A stretch of DNA of 64,000 bases from Helichrysum umbraculigerum (taxonomy: Eukaryota > Streptophyta > Magnoliopsida > Asterales > Asteraceae): NCBI GenBank assembly GCA_949592205.1, contig CATIUR010000001.1:242160250-242224249 (forward strand), in the 5' to 3' direction. Below are positions 10,821-23,601 of the stretch, one piece after another. Numbering within the stretch: the stretch's first letter is position 1; each line of letters opens with the position of its first letter. The notes beneath the pieces are model-generated. The model searched no databases and was not told where the DNA came from. It worked only from the letters and a program-made list of their open reading frames with translations. Both the position numbers and the translations under genes were made by a program.

Positions 10821-11306
10821 TTAACGTAGATTAATTTGTTCCATCATCGTGACAAGACGGTCCACAGTGTTTGCAAGTCTGCTAGCTTGTCGGGCGTTAT
10901 CTTCTGCTAGTGCTAGTCGTTGCGTTAGTCCACAGGCATACTCTTCTGCTTCATGTGAACGCTGCTCACATTCTTCCATCCTTTGACGCAGGAGGGCATT
11001 TTCCATGCTTATCTCTATTACTTGGTTGCGAAGGACATCCATGTTGTTGTTTGTGGTTTCCAGGTCGTCGGAGACTTGTTCGATGTGTTCAAGGGATGTA
11101 AGTCTCCAGTTTTCGTTCGTTTCCTGCAGCACGACATCCATGGTGCGAAGTCGCTGCTCGTGTTGGTTCACCCTAGCAGCTAAGGCCGGCAAGGTGAGGT
11201 GAGTGGGGTACGGGTCAGCTCGAGGCAACCTGTTGTTCCTCCTTGCTACCCTTGGGTTCTGCGACCCGGATTGAGAGCGAGATGAATTGGGTGGGATGTT
11301 TGCCAT
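10821..11306 (-). CDS. G1 extra ORF upstream of gag: coiled-coil protein
   Basis: 161 codons between the PBS and gag-pol, same strand. The N-terminus is basic and Ser/Arg/Pro rich (about residues 1-40). From about residue 41 to the end it has heptad-like spacing of Leu/Val/Ile/Met in a charged background (LAARVNQHEQRLRTMD, LRNQVIEISMENALLRQRM, LANTVDRLVTMMEQINLR), as expected of a coiled coil. There is no zinc knuckle, enzyme motif or membrane segment. The ATG is two bases after an acceptor-like site with a perfect ACTAAC branch-point word (11321-11326 on the plus strand). G2 has an ORF at the same place that also ends in a helical region; sequence similarity is weak. Function unknown; an accessory Gag-like or oligomerising protein is possible. 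Confidence 0.7.
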   Translation of the reverse strand: MANIPPNSSRSQSGSQNPRVARRNNRLPRADPYPTHLTLPALAARVNQHEQRLRTMDVVLQETNENWRLTSLEHIEQVSDDLETTNNNMDVLRNQVIEISMENALLRQRMEECEQRSHEAEEYACGLTQRLALAEDNARQASRLANTVDRLVTMMEQINLR

Positions 11307-11326
11307 TTCTAAGATAAAGCGTTAGT
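11307..11326 (-). promoter_or_regulatory. Predicted branch point and splice acceptor before G1 extra ORF
   Basis: Minus strand: ACTAAC, then GCTTTATCTTAG (AG at 11310-11309), then AA and the ORF's ATG. Prediction from consensus only. Confidence 0.45.
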
Positions 11327-11618
11327 AAGATTGAGGCCTATATTCATATAGTTCCTATATAATATAGCCTATTGAGTGTCTAGCATAAACATGTTTAAGT
11401 CTCAGTTCTCTCGAGGTCAGAGTCTTCTAGTGTACCCTGTTCAGCCATAACTACATTCAGATCTTACATCATCTTTGCTTAATTGTACATAGTTGATCAG
11501 GCTATGTTAAATTAAACTCGTATGATGTAATCACTGAACCAGTTATACCTAGTAAGGAATACCGCCTAATGGTCATAGTCTAGGTCCACTAAATGCAACC
11601 TAGTTCACTATAACCTTA

Positions 11619-11631
11619 GGCTCTGATACCA
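11619..11631 (-). other. G1 primer-binding site (initiator tRNA-Met)
   Basis: Minus strand TGGTATCAGAGCC, complementary to the 3' end of plant initiator tRNA-Met, a few bases inside the 5' LTR end. Confidence 0.92.
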
Positions 11632-12964
11632 ATCAGTAACACCCCCAAATTTAATGATTTGCGGAAGCTTGATTTGGGTGTTACTAATCAATAACAAGGC
11701 ACAAAGATAAATAGCAAACGACTCTATATGCGTCGTTTTAACAAAATATATTGATAACTGAAATGTTTACAACATTTAAAGCTTTTACAAAGCTCGAGTT
11801 TAAATAAAATGAGATTTCAGTACATAAGTACTTGTACAAAATATACTAATGCAAGAAAATCTCAATCGTCTGTATGCTGACTCGAGCTAAGGTCCTGAAG
11901 CAGAAACATCCTACTGCTGGGTACCTGCGATATATGCTAAAAGGTCAGCTAGAAAGCTGGTGAGCTCACAGGTTTGAAATCAGTTAATATAGTATGAACC
12001 GCAAGATTTAAATAATGAATTGCATCCAGCAATTAAATAATGAATTGCATCCAGCAATTAAATGATAGTCATCGTGTATACAGCCATGAGCACATAGTTG
12101 AGCTTAACTCGAGGGCCGGGTCCCCTATAGAGAATTCCGGGCGAGGTGCCTCCACGAATGCCTAATCCACATTCGTCTTCCCAAATATTAGTACGTTCGT
12201 TTACCCGGTTAGTGCTTGCTAACCCGAACGAGGTGGGTCAATCCTATATGGTACCATATACTAATATTCACGCTACAACGTATTAACAACTATGCTGACG
12301 GAGGACTTTAAAATGATTAGTTTCGAAAAACTCATGTAGTATATGAAAAGTTGGTACTTGCGTTCACATGTTAAAAGTTGAGCAATATATCACACCCCTG
12401 AGTAAAACAGTAAAAAGAGGGGCTATGAGACTCACCTGAGTCTGAATGCGTTTACACAAATGTAAGTTGATTAGCCGAATATGAAGTCCAAAGACTTGTA
12501 ACCTGAGGGTGTCCAGGACACGCGATGGTTATAATCATGATTGGGTATCTCAAAAGATCACCCTTGTAGTTGTTACACAACTATATATATGTCCAAATTA
12601 CTACGATTTGGTTGATTTGTTAAGTGTTTGAAAACATGTACGGCCCGTTGGTGACGGATTTGTAATAATAATCTCAACTATTATTATTGTGATTTCGTGG
12701 CGTTTTACTTTGAAAAATATGTTTCGATTGTGTTTTAGAAGCCGTTACGGAATCTAAGTACGGGGGTCCGGGGGCAGCGCCCCTGGTAGCGGGGTCCAAG
12801 GGGCAGAGCCCCTGGCTGGGGTCGAGCTGCCAGGTCAGCTTGGAAAATTTTTATTTCTACTATATTGCTTTGACGAAAAACGCATCTGGGATCTGAATTC
12901 GGGTAAAATCGAGTGATAAATTTCGAGTCTCGACACTTAGTAAAAATCTGAGTTTTCTGTGTTT

Positions 12965-13249
12965 TGCGACACAATATGCGACACAAAGGTAGTTATGCGA
13001 CACAAGGGTTGTGTCGCATAGGAATGCGACACAATGTCTATGCGACACAATGGTTGTGTCGCATAGATGAGAGATGCTGATTCAACAGCCACATAGTAAT
13101 TGTGTCGTATGGTGTATGCGACATAGTGGTTGTGTCGCAAGACTTGCGACACTAATTATCTGGTATGACACAAGGTACGACACAGGAGGTTTTATACGAC
13201 ACAAGTGGCAAAATACGACACAACATGCGACACAAGGCTTGTGTCGCAT
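12965..13249. repeat. Hairpin array, TGCGACACAA / TTGTGTCGCA units (G1 right LTR)
   Basis: Counterpart of 4872-5156 with a few point differences (for example GCGAGATG/GAGAGATG and GCGACATAG/GCCACATAG). The strong hairpins with loops GGG, TGG and GGC are unchanged. Confidence 0.85.
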
Positions 13250-13428
13250 GGATGAACACCAGCCCAGAAAGTCCGGCTGTTAATGTTTTTCCGGCCAAAA
13301 TTCCGTTTTAAACTCGTTTTTAAGCTATGAAATCGTGTTATATACTTAGTAAGGGACATATATATGTTGTATAAACAACCACAAGTGAAAAATACTAAGA
13401 TTCGAGAGATTTCGGGATTTTGTCGGAA

Positions 13429-13434
13429 ACTTAC
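13429..13434 (-). promoter_or_regulatory. Predicted splice donor in G1 5' LTR leader
   Basis: GTAAGT on the minus strand, followed by TTCCGACAAAATCCCG. S1 has the same word with nearly the same downstream bases (23442 onward). It lies between the putative promoter and the hairpin array. Confidence 0.45.
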
Positions 13435-14144
13435 AATTTGCCGAAATGAAAATCCGGAAAGATAGCGTTGTAGATCGTAGCGAGGTGGTCGTGAATCTCT
13501 AAAAGTATTGATGATACGAGTGCGTTTGGTAGTAGTATTTTGCGATTTTAATGGTTTTGGGGTGTTTTTCTTTTTAGAGAGAAAGGATAAGAGAGAGATA
13601 GAAGAAAGAGATGAAATGAAGAAGAAAAGTGGGAGGTGGGGGTTTATCCCCACCTTTTCAGTTTTCGCCTCGCGTTCCGCGTGGCATTCGTTTTCTCCGT
13701 CATTTAACGTTTGAAACAATTATTTACATTTTAATTATAAGTTTTAAAATACAATTTATTACGAAATGTTTTGTTTAAATATTTTACACATCAATTTATA
13801 TTTGAGTTATAAAATGTAAGTTTGTTTATTTAGTTTGCGCGTTTTAGTATTTTAAATTGTGTAAGTTCGGTTTGTACGATACGAATGAATACGAAATATT
13901 ATCATAATAATATTTTTGACATAAAAGCATTATTTAATAAAACTGGTCACCAACGTCCGTATTAAATTGAATCGAGATACATTCGATTTAAATTGCGTAC
14001 GATTTAATCAAATCGCATTTTCGTATATATTCCACAATATATATAATTCGATACATTAATTAGCCTAATACAGAACTAATTACATGTATTAACATATGAT
14101 TAGGCACTAATTACTAGTCCTAATTTGGCGGGTGTTACATATGT

Positions 14145-14795
14145 GAACATTATATGTTGTTCAAGAGAGAAAGGTATGAAACTTTTGGATGGAAAGTTGA
14201 CCTAGTTTTGAATTAAACCAATTTCTATGATATGAGTAAAATAGAAATTTAATAAGGGTTTGAATCTCTGACAGTAGAGATGTGAGTTTGTTATCTGAAT
14301 ATTGGACTGATTGTTAGTCGTGAACTGAATTTAACTTTCAGTGTTGCTAGGTATACTGTGGTTCAATAACCACTGTTGTGGTATTGTTGATTTTGTTTTG
14401 TTGTTAACAAAGATGAATAGTGGTAATAGGTTAAAGATTTTAGCACATTGCTAATTTCTGGTTGCACAGACCTATTAAGTGACGTTAGGTTTTACTTATT
14501 GTTGTTTGTTAAAATGATTGTGTGTTCTAAATATTTATCTGATTGGTGATAAAGGATTTAGATAAATTGTTGTTTCATATGAAATATTGGATGGATGCAC
14601 TGTATATGTGCGTAGGTAAAGACAGAAGCATGTTCATGGGAACATGTGAATGTGGAAAGAATTGAAAGGATCTAAGTATAGTTGTAGGTTGCTATTGAGG
14701 ACAAATGTATGTTAAGATATATGTGATTATATCACACTAGACAGATTGAATGAGGTTAGATTTCGGGGACGAAATCTCTTTAAGGGGGAGAGATT
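14145..14795 (+). mobile_element. Element B internal 3' region, first copy, right piece
   Basis: Continues 3072-3542 across G1 and matches about 20309-20960. Non-coding. Ends with the polypurine tract TTTAAGGGGGAGAGATT (14779-14795) directly before TGTAACATCC. 14140-14144 (TATGT) is G1's right target duplication. Confidence 0.82.
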
Positions 14796-15240
14796 TGTAA
14801 CATCCTCGAAGTGGACCTAGTTGTTTTATATTATTTCTTGATTTAAATTATTATTTAAATGTGTTTGGAAATAATATTGTCTGAATTAGTGAAATAATTG
14901 GAATAGGAGTTAAACATTCCAATGTGACAAGTAAATTATTAATTGTTGTAAATTAATAAAGTTGACGGAACAATAAAAGGTTTGGACTCGCAAATGGTTT
15001 TCGGGTTCCAGACAATAGATTGAGATGGGGTATTAAATTATAACCGCATAATTGAAGTCGGTTGGGAGGAGCCGACCTATTTATAACTTTCCTAATAAGG
15101 AAAGTTCATTTCCTTTGAAATTCGAAAACCAAAACCTAGAAAACCTAAAGATTTAAACTGAATTTGTAAGCTGTGATCTTGATTCTAGTCTCATCATCAT
15201 CAGATTACACCATCATCATCATCATGATCTTAATCAAGTT

Positions 15241-15246
15241 GTAAGT
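15241..15246 (+). promoter_or_regulatory. Predicted splice donor in B LTR leader
   Basis: AAGTT followed by GTAAGTGTTC, between the TATA-like box and the palindrome array. Repeated at 21403-21408 in LTR 2. Consensus match only. Confidence 0.4.
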
Positions 15247-15458
15247 GTTCTTGAGTATTTAAGAATTTGATTTTGATTGAAATTGGGTTAATTGATGAAT
15301 TGTAAGAACTTGATGTTATAAACTTGTTATAACTGTTACATAGTGATTATGTGAAGTTATTTGTGGTTTAAAACTGTTAGAAATCGAGTTTTGATTGTTT
15401 TGATGAATTTGGTGCGAGTTAGGGTTTGAGCAGATCGCACAGGGCTGCGACGACGAGG

Positions 15459-15670
15459 GAATCCGGCGGATTCAATTGAATCCGGCGGATTCAGGTGAAA
15501 ATTAGGGAATCCGGTCGGATTCAAGGGAATCCGGCGGATTCAAAGGAAAATGACCGGATTCACGAGAATCCGGCGGATTGGGAACCGGATTGCTTAAAAA
15601 TTGGTCTGATCACAAATTGTGCTGGAAGCGTTAGTGAATCCGGCGGATTAAAGGGGAATCCGGCGGATTC
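15459..15670 (+). repeat. Paired GAATCCGGCGGATTC palindromes (B LTR 1)
   Basis: Pair 1 is 15459-15473 and 15478-15492 (4-nt spacer). Pair 2 is 15507-15522 (one extra T in the core) and 15527-15541 (4-nt spacer). Further degenerate pairs lie at 15554-15580 and 15635-15670. LTR 2 has the same array at 21621-21832. Confidence 0.9.
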
Positions 15671-16758
15671 CCCTGGTTGTCATAGGCTGTTCCAGTGTTT
15701 GTTATTTAAAGCTAATCTCCAGCAGCTTTTGTGTTGTAAATATAACTTGAGTATGATATGTTATATTTTGTGATTTGTTGCATGTTTACACATGAAATGG
15801 TATAGAGTGTTGAGTACCATTTGATTATTAAATACTATTAGATGATTGTTTATCATGATTGAAGTGGTACATTGTATAATGTACTATTGTGATATGTTAT
15901 ATGATTATAACATAGACTTATTGTTGTTAATGAGTACTAACTCATTGTTTATTTGATTGTATTCTCAGATGTGGAAAATGCTCAGTAACATTAGACTTCT
16001 GAGCTTGCATCTGAGGTATTGGTGAGTGGATCTGTAACCTCAGTGTGATTTAGTTGTAATGATTTGGTTACAACAAGTAATTATAATATTACTTTGATAG
16101 AATGCTTTATTTGAGATAACTTGCCAGGTTAGTTGGTTGATTGTTTACTGGGCAGTTTGAGCTAGTATGTAAAATTCTGAGGTCAACTTGAATGGATGGT
16201 TGGACTTGTTTGTTGTTGTAGACGACAGGAGATCTTGAAACTTGAAATGTTGGTTTAAAGATCTAGGTCGTATGTAATTGACAACAAGTCATCGGTAATT
16301 CTGTATAGGCCAATACAGATGATTGATAAGTGTTCTTTGAGTACCATACCGGTATAAAGGTATCTCTGGAACCACCGATCTTCATGATGATTGACTGTTT
16401 ATTGTTATTTGATGTAAACAGATTGTTGTACTAAGTTGGACTGTTGCTTATAGTTTCATTCACTTAGCTTTATGCTAACCCCACCACAGTCCTTCCTGCA
16501 GGTTATAATTGATGGGACATAGTGGGCGGGGCAGGAAGTTATTGGATATAATGGAATGTTTGACAGGCTTTTACTCTGATGTTAGTTTGATAACTAAAGA
16601 GATGTTTTGAATTATATAACACCTAGTTTGTTGAAATGTCATGTAGTTAGTTTGAAAAAGTTTATTGACATTATAAAGACATGGATAGTATGTTTGAAAT
16701 CTACGCTTCCGAGTCGTTATTATTATTATAATCGATTAATGTAACGAGGGGTGTTATA

Positions 16759-19700
16759 AGTTGGTATCAGAGCAATAGTTTGGGTGAATTGGACATGATA
16801 GAATGTTCAATCCTAAACTTTGATCGTGTTGGATCAAACATTCCAGTGGGGGTGAGTTTAGTTGATGTATGAGAAAGTAGTTAGTTGAATATGTACTAAC
16901 CCATAACAAGTTGTGAAGTTGTTGTTTGATTGCAGAGATAGAGGAATATGAGAATCTGATGGATGTTCTCATTGATTCCTCAACATTCGTTGGCTTAAGA
17001 TTGCCAGGTAATCTTTGATAAGCCTATGTTAATTTAAATTAACTTGAATTGTTTACCTTGTTATGATAAGTAAGTATTGTTGTGAAGTTAATTGAGTCAG
17101 ACTGATATGATTCCCCAGTTTTGAGTCAACTAATGATTGTTATATGATGACATAAAGATAGAATTACTAAATGAGATGCTCATTGTTGTGATTATTTCTG
17201 ATTGAATTGAAAATGCAGAAATATGTTTAAGTAAGTCGACAAAGAGTTGATTAAGGTTTTAACATGAATGATTTAAATCCTTGTTAATGAGGGTGGTGTC
17301 ATTTGAATTGAGAATGACTGCTATTTGAGAAAATATGTGTTTATGTGACTACATGATATGTTTTGATTGTAGTTAAATAATTGATCTAAACCAGGACGGA
17401 TAGGTTTATGAGAAATGTAGAGTATGATAATATTAAATTGATTGAGGAAGTGATAGATCTTTCTGGTTAATTGTGAATTAATAAATGAAATGTTTTATAG
17501 TAACATGACTGAATATATTTGTTATGACATAGATGCTTGATAGTATAGCATATGTCAAAGTGATAATAATTAATTAATTAAGATGTGTCCTGAATTTTGG
17601 AGTAAATAGGTACATTGATTGGTATAAATGGTTGATTAGAAATTCAATATGAATAAATACATATTAGAGAAGTTCATGTGTGTATGTGAGATAACTTGCA
17701 TATGTAAGGTTGAATATGTAAGTAGTACGCTGATTTTCAGTATGTATCAGCTGTTAGAAACTATTAAATGGATTTTAATTGATTTAAAATCATGATGTAT
17801 TTAGTATATATGAGATGAGAGTAAATCACATTGATAATTATAATATAGAGTAGCCTGAGAATGGAATGTGAAGAACGTAATCTTGCAACCCCTGATCACC
17901 GTTGTTATATTATGTTGTGTCACATGAACTTGTTGAGGCTACTAGGTATAAGATGTAATGTGATTATGGAAATTGAGTATGAAAGTGTACTAAACTGTTT
18001 AATTACTGTTTTGCTGAGAAAGCATTCGGTTTGTAAAGTTGTGAGTGTATATGAGACTTACAATTGTTAAATGTCCTGAAGTATGAAATCATGCTAGATG
18101 ATATTACTTGATACCATAAAGTGATAATATATATGTATATGAGTTATGATGATATGCATATATGATAAACTGATTAGTTAAAATGGTGAGTAATAACTGT
18201 AGGTGGATTTGATAGTGTTTAAATGAATCACTATTTTGTATCTGGCTTGTATGGAGCCAAGATTGAGATATGTTGATATTATCCTGCTTAAGAAATTACT
18301 AGTATTATTGAATGTAATAATTTAAAGTGTATGTTTGAAAGTAAACATATAAACATAAAGGGTTTGTTGGGAGTTAATATTGATAGTATGTTAACTTTGA
18401 AGGTCAAACCATGAATAGAAAATTGTGTATAAAATTAATTGCTTGTGATTGGTTTGAGGATGAGTCAAACTTGAGAAAAACAATTAGAAAATTTTATTGA
18501 TTAGTTGATTGAAATTGAAGTTGACAAATAGTCAACTATGAGTGTTAAAATAGTCTAACATAGATTGAAATGTTATGATTGTGTGGAATGTGATTGAATT
18601 CCTAGATTGATCAAATTATGTTGGAACGGGTCGTTAAAAATCCAAAAGAGTTAAATGAATTGTCAAAGTTTGTAAAACTTGATTAATTACTTAATGCTAG
18701 TATTGAGTAATTGAAATATCGTTAAGTATAATTGAGTATTCAGTTATCTAATATTTGATATTTGAACTGAATACATGTTAAAGAATTATACAAATGTGAA
18801 GTCATTATATGATATGACAGCTATAATTTGTTAAAAGGTGTTAAGAATAATTAAATCACGTGGATTTGAGTCGTGATAAGATAATCTTACCAGTGTATGA
18901 GGCTAGCAATGACAGCCTTGATTGGGTAAGAATGTGAGAAAAGAATTAATTGAAAGTTGTTATTAATATCTGCATAGATTGATTGGTACCTCACGACGAG
19001 TTACTTAAGTATTGAACGAATTGAATGGATTCTTTAGTTATTTGTTGCTTGTATACAAATAAAGTAAGTGGTAATGTGGTAAATTGGGATTAGATCCAAA
19101 TAAGAAATGATATGAAAGGATTATCTGGAATTAAACTGTGTTAAAGGTCTAGCTTGATCTTGTTTAATAAATCAGGAGAATATGAATTGGAAAGTTGTTC
19201 ATATTTTAAGAAATTATGTATGTGTCTAATTGTAATGATCATTATTTAAATAGTTTAAGAATAATGATTATTTAAAATTCGGTTTGAAAACCTGATGTGT
19301 GTAAAATTGTATGTGTTAGAGAGTAAGGGAAACCTTGAAATCGATAAATGATGATTGTTTTCATCAAACTTTTATTGTAAGTTTAAATTGAATTGTTTCA
19401 GTTATATACGAATTGATATGTATATAAATGACACATAGAAATGTTAAATTGTAATTGTTCCATGTCCCGTGGTATGGATATGTGATGATTGGTACTAATG
19501 TGAAGGCTTGGTTAAGACTTTAACAGTCTGAATGGCCTATTATATAGAATTAAATGGAATTGATTGTGTACCTGTCCATTTTAGAAAGTTACTTGAAATT
19601 ATGTATGTATGGTATACATGATAACAAATGGCATGACAAATTTTAACTAGAATGAACTAAAATGTGCCATAAGTTATGCGGAGGTCAGTTGATTGTGATT

Positions 19701-20960
19701 AACTTGATGTAGATATTATTGGAAATGTGCTGGAAAGTAGCACATTGTGATATTGTGATGCTTGAATTGTAGTATCATAATATTTATTAATGCCGACTTA
19801 GCTGCTATATTGTTAGGATTTAGTGCTAAGTGATTAAAGTTGTATACTTTCAAATTACTTGTGATTAAGAAGTTGATATAATCAAGTAGTGGTTTGAAAT
19901 TTTAAAATTGAATTAAATTAACTGGTTGCTAAGAAAAGATTCTTGATGTCTAACCAGTTTAAGTAATATATAAATGCTAGCATGATGGCTAGTTAGGATT
20001 TGAATGTAAATCCTACATATTGATAGGTGTATTGTAATGTATAATCACTAGTGTCTGTGATTACTGTTTGTGCTATGGTTGTTGTTGACAATTCTTAGAT
20101 TGCAATGAAAGGAATTACAAATTGAGATAAGTCAATGTAGAGGTTGGTTGAATGTAGGTAATGTGACATTGTTGTACATTTGTTGGTTGAGCAAAGTACT
20201 TGTTGATTGTGGTTTTACCTACTAAGTTTGACCTCTACTTTGCTTATTAAGGTGATATGAATCCGGATTACTTTTAAGTAAAGGATTTCATATAATTGTA
20301 GTGATATGTGAACATTATATGTTGTTCAAGAGAGAAAGGTATGAAACTTTTGGATGGAAAGTTTACCTAGTTTTGAATTAAACCAATTTCTATGATATGA
20401 GTAAAATAGAAATTTAATAAGGGTTTGAATCTCTGACAGTAGAGATGTGTGTTTGTTATCTGAATATTGGACTGATTGTTAGTCGTGAACTGAATTTAAC
20501 TTTCAGTGTTGCTAGGTATACTGTGGTTCAATAACCACTGTTGTGGTATTGTTGATTTTGTTTTGTTGTTAACAAAGATGAATAGTGGTAATAGGTTAAA
20601 GATTTTAGCACATTGCTAATTTCTGGTTGCACAGACCTATTAAGTGACGTTAGGTTTTACTTATTGTTGTTTGTTAAAATGATTGTGTGTTCTAAATATT
20701 TATCTGATTGGTGATAAAGGATTTAGATAAATAGTTGTTTCATATGGAATATTGGATGGATGCACTGTATATGTGCGTAGGTAAAGACAGAAGCATGTTC
20801 ATGGGAACATGTGAATGTGGAAAGAATTGAAAGGATCTAAGTATAGTTGTAGGTTGCTATTGAGGACAAATGTATGTTAAGATATATGTGATTATATCAC
20901 AATAGACAGATTGAATGAGGTTAGATTTCGGGAACGAAATCTCTTTAAGGGGGAGAGATT
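16759..20960 (+). mobile_element. Element B internal region: non-coding, LARD-like
   Basis: Begins with primer site TGGTATCAGAGC (16762-16773, initiator tRNA-Met) and ends with a polypurine tract (20944-20960), so it can serve as a template. I find no gag, protease, RT, RNase H or integrase motif in any frame; the longest frames are about 70 codons. The plus strand is markedly poor in C. An acceptor-like TTTGATTGCAG ends at 16935. The last 1.12 kb equals the 3072-3542 plus 14145-14795 segment. It must rely on proteins from a related element such as G1 or G2. Confidence 0.75.
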
Positions 20961-21620
20961 TGTAACATCCTCGAAGTGGACCTAGTTGTTTTATATTATT
21001 TCTTGATTTAAATTATTATTTAAATGTGTTTGGAAATAATATTGTCTAAATTAGTGAAATAATTGGAATAGGAGTTAAACATTCCAATGTGACAAGTAAA
21101 TTATTAATTGTTGTAAATTAATAAAGTTGACGGAACAATAAAAGGTTTGGACTCGCAAATGGTTTTCGGGTTCCAGACAATAGATTGAGATGGGGTATTA
21201 AATTATAACCGCATAATTGAAGTCGGTTGGGAGGAGCCGACCTATTTATAACTTTCCTAATAAGGAAAGTTCATTTCCTTTGAAATTCGAAAACCAAAAC
21301 CTAGAAAACCTAAAGATTTAAACTGAATTTGTAAGTTGTGATCTTGATTCTAGTCTCATCATCATCAGATTACACCATCATCATCATGATCTTAATCAAG
21401 TTGTAAGTGTTCTTGAGTATTTAAGAATTTGATTTTGATTGAAATTGGGTTAATTGATGAATTGTAAGAACTTGATGTTATAAACTTGTTATAACTGTTA
21501 CATAGTGATTATGTGAAGTTATTTGTGGTTTAAAACTGTTAGAAATCGATTTTTGATTGTTTTGATGAATTTGGTGCGAGTTAGGGTTTGAGCAGATCGC
21601 ACAGGGCTGCGACGACGAGG

Positions 21621-21832
21621 GAATCCGGCGGATTCAATTGAATCCGGCGGATTCAGGTGAAAATTAGGGAATCCGGTCGGATTTAAGGGAATCCGGCGGA
21701 TTCAAAGGAAAATGACCGGATTCACGAGAATCCGGCGGATTGGGAACCGGATTGCTTAAAAATTGGTCTGATCACAAATTGTGCTGGAAGCGTTAGTGAA
21801 TCCGGCGGATTAAAGGGGAATCCGGCGGATTC
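21621..21832 (+). repeat. Paired GAATCCGGCGGATTC palindromes (B LTR 2)
   Basis: Same layout as 15459-15670, including the extra T in the second pair's core; one base differs (GGATTTAAGG for GGATTCAAGG). Confidence 0.88.
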
Positions 21833-23441
21833 CCCTGGTTGTCATAGGCTGTTCCAGTGTTTGTTATTTAAAGCTAATCTCCAGCAGCTTTTGTGTTGTA
21901 AATATAACTTGAGTATGATATGTTATATTTTGTGATTTGTTGCATGTTTACACATGAAATGGTATAGAGTGTTGAGTACCATTTGATTATTAAATACTAT
22001 TAGATGATTGTTTATCATGATTGAAGTGGTACATTGTATAATGTACTATTGTGATATGTTATATGATTATAACATATACTTATTGTTGTTAATGAGTACT
22101 AACTCATTGTTTATTTGATTGTATTCTCAGATGTGGAAAATGCTCAGTAACATTAGACTTCTGAGCTTGCAGCTGAGGTATTGGTGAGTGGATCTGTAAC
22201 CTCAGTGTGATTTAGTTGTAATGATTTGGTTACAACAAGTAATTATAGTATTACTTTGATAGAATGATTTATTTGAGATAACTTGCCAGGTTAGTTGGTT
22301 GATTGTTTACTGGGCTGTTTTAGCTAGTATGTAAAATTCTGAGGTCAACTTGAATGGATGGTTGGACTTGTTTGTTGTTGTAGACGACAGGAGATCTTGA
22401 AACTTGAAATGTTGGTTTAAAGATCTAGGTCGTATGTAATTGACAACAAGTCATCGGTAATTCTGTATAGGCTAATACAGATGATTGATAAGTGTTCTTT
22501 GAGTACCATACCGGTATAAAGGTATCTCTGGAACCACCGATCTTCATGATGATTGACTGTTTATTGTTATTTGATGTAAACATATTGTTGTGCTAAGTTG
22601 GACTGTTGCTTATAGTTTCATTCACTTAGCTTTATGCTAACCCCACCACAGTCCTTCCTACAGGTTATAATTGATGGGACATATTGGGCGGGGCAGGAAG
22701 TTATTGGATATAATGGAATGTGTAACACCCCGCAAATCTAAACACGATTAATTAAGTTAATCACTTGCATTATTAGGTTAATTCCCTACTTGAGTGAATT
22801 CACAACACAATTTAGAGGTAAGTCTAGCATAGCCCAACTAGATAATACGCGTAGTATTACGTATTCGTAATTAGTAGTAATTACGTACTGAACAATCTGA
22901 AAACAGACGCAACAAAATACGCGACTCTTGGTTGACAAAATTATTTAATAAAACGAAATTATTAAATAACGCAGAAAACAATTAAATATTATGTCGATAA
23001 TATTTACAAATCATTTTATAACGCAAAACGTTTAATTCGTACAATTTAAATAAAACAAAGTTTAAAATTTTATAACTAAATTAAGTTAGTTTCATAAAAA
23101 GATTCTAATTAAAAATATAATGAAAAATGTAATTAAAAACATATTAGTTAAAATAAAGTAACATTTAACGATCGGGTAAACAAACACGGAGTGCGAACAC
23201 GGAGGCGAAAAAGGGGACAAAACCCCCTCCCCACCTCCCTTTTCATCCATTCTCCATCTATCTCTTTCTCTCTCTTCTTTTCTCTTTTCTCCTCCCTCTC
23301 TCTAAACTCACCCAAAAATCACACAAATCACACTAAAACTACACCAAAAACGCATCGGATCATCACCCCCCTTTGGAATAAAACGACCACGAGACCACGA
23401 TCTACACTCTTATCTTTTCGGATTTCAAATCCGACACCCGT

Positions 23442-23447
23442 AAGTTT
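23442..23447 (+). promoter_or_regulatory. Predicted splice donor in S1 leader
   Basis: GTAAGT followed by TTCCGACAAATCCCG, nearly the same as the G1 site. Upstream of the S1 hairpin array. Confidence 0.42.
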
Positions 23448-23601
23448 CCGACAAATCCCGCAAATCTTTAGATTTCAAAGTTATAATTGCTATTTAGTGT
23501 TTAATATACTTAGATTTACATGTTTTAGTGTTTTATACAACCGAAAACGTCCGAAATCGACCCAAAACTCGTTTTTCCCGAATTGTTCGTCGAACAGTCC
23601 G

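Larger units (their letters stand above)
3543..14139 (-). mobile_element. G1: full-length Tekay-like chromovirus (Ty3/gypsy)
   Basis: LTRs of about 2.5 kb at both ends begin and end TGTAACACC/GGGTGTTACA, and TATGT is duplicated outside (3538-3542 and 14140-14144). The minus-strand order is 5' LTR, PBS for initiator tRNA-Met, extra ORF, gag-pol ORF, polypurine tract, 3' LTR. The chromodomain at the end of integrase and the single gag-pol ORF point to the chromovirus group, Tekay/Del type. All reading frames are open. I count roughly 15 differences between the LTRs (about 0.6 percent), so the insertion is recent. Confidence 0.93.
11636..14139 (-). repeat. G1 5' LTR (right copy)
   Basis: About 2504 bp, nearly identical to 3543-6047. 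It carries G1's promoter on the minus strand: a GGTGGGGATAAACCCCCACC palindrome at 13635-13654, a CT-rich stretch, a GTAAGT site at 13434-13429 and the hairpin array at 13249-12965. Its inner edge reads GTGTTACT instead of GTGTTACA. Confidence 0.92.
14796..16758 (+). repeat. Element B LTR 1
   Basis: 1963 bp, TGTAACATCC to GGGTGTTATA, with a polypurine tract before and a tRNA-Met primer site after. About 0.8 percent different from LTR 2. Contains a TATTTATAA box near 15071, CATCATCAT runs, a GTAAGT site at 15241 and the GAATCCGGCGGATTC array. Confidence 0.9.

Noticed and set aside
13192..13719. 175-codon frame on the minus strand
   Set aside because: Lies in the G1 LTR leader and hairpin zone; the matching region of the other LTR is broken by a one-base difference.
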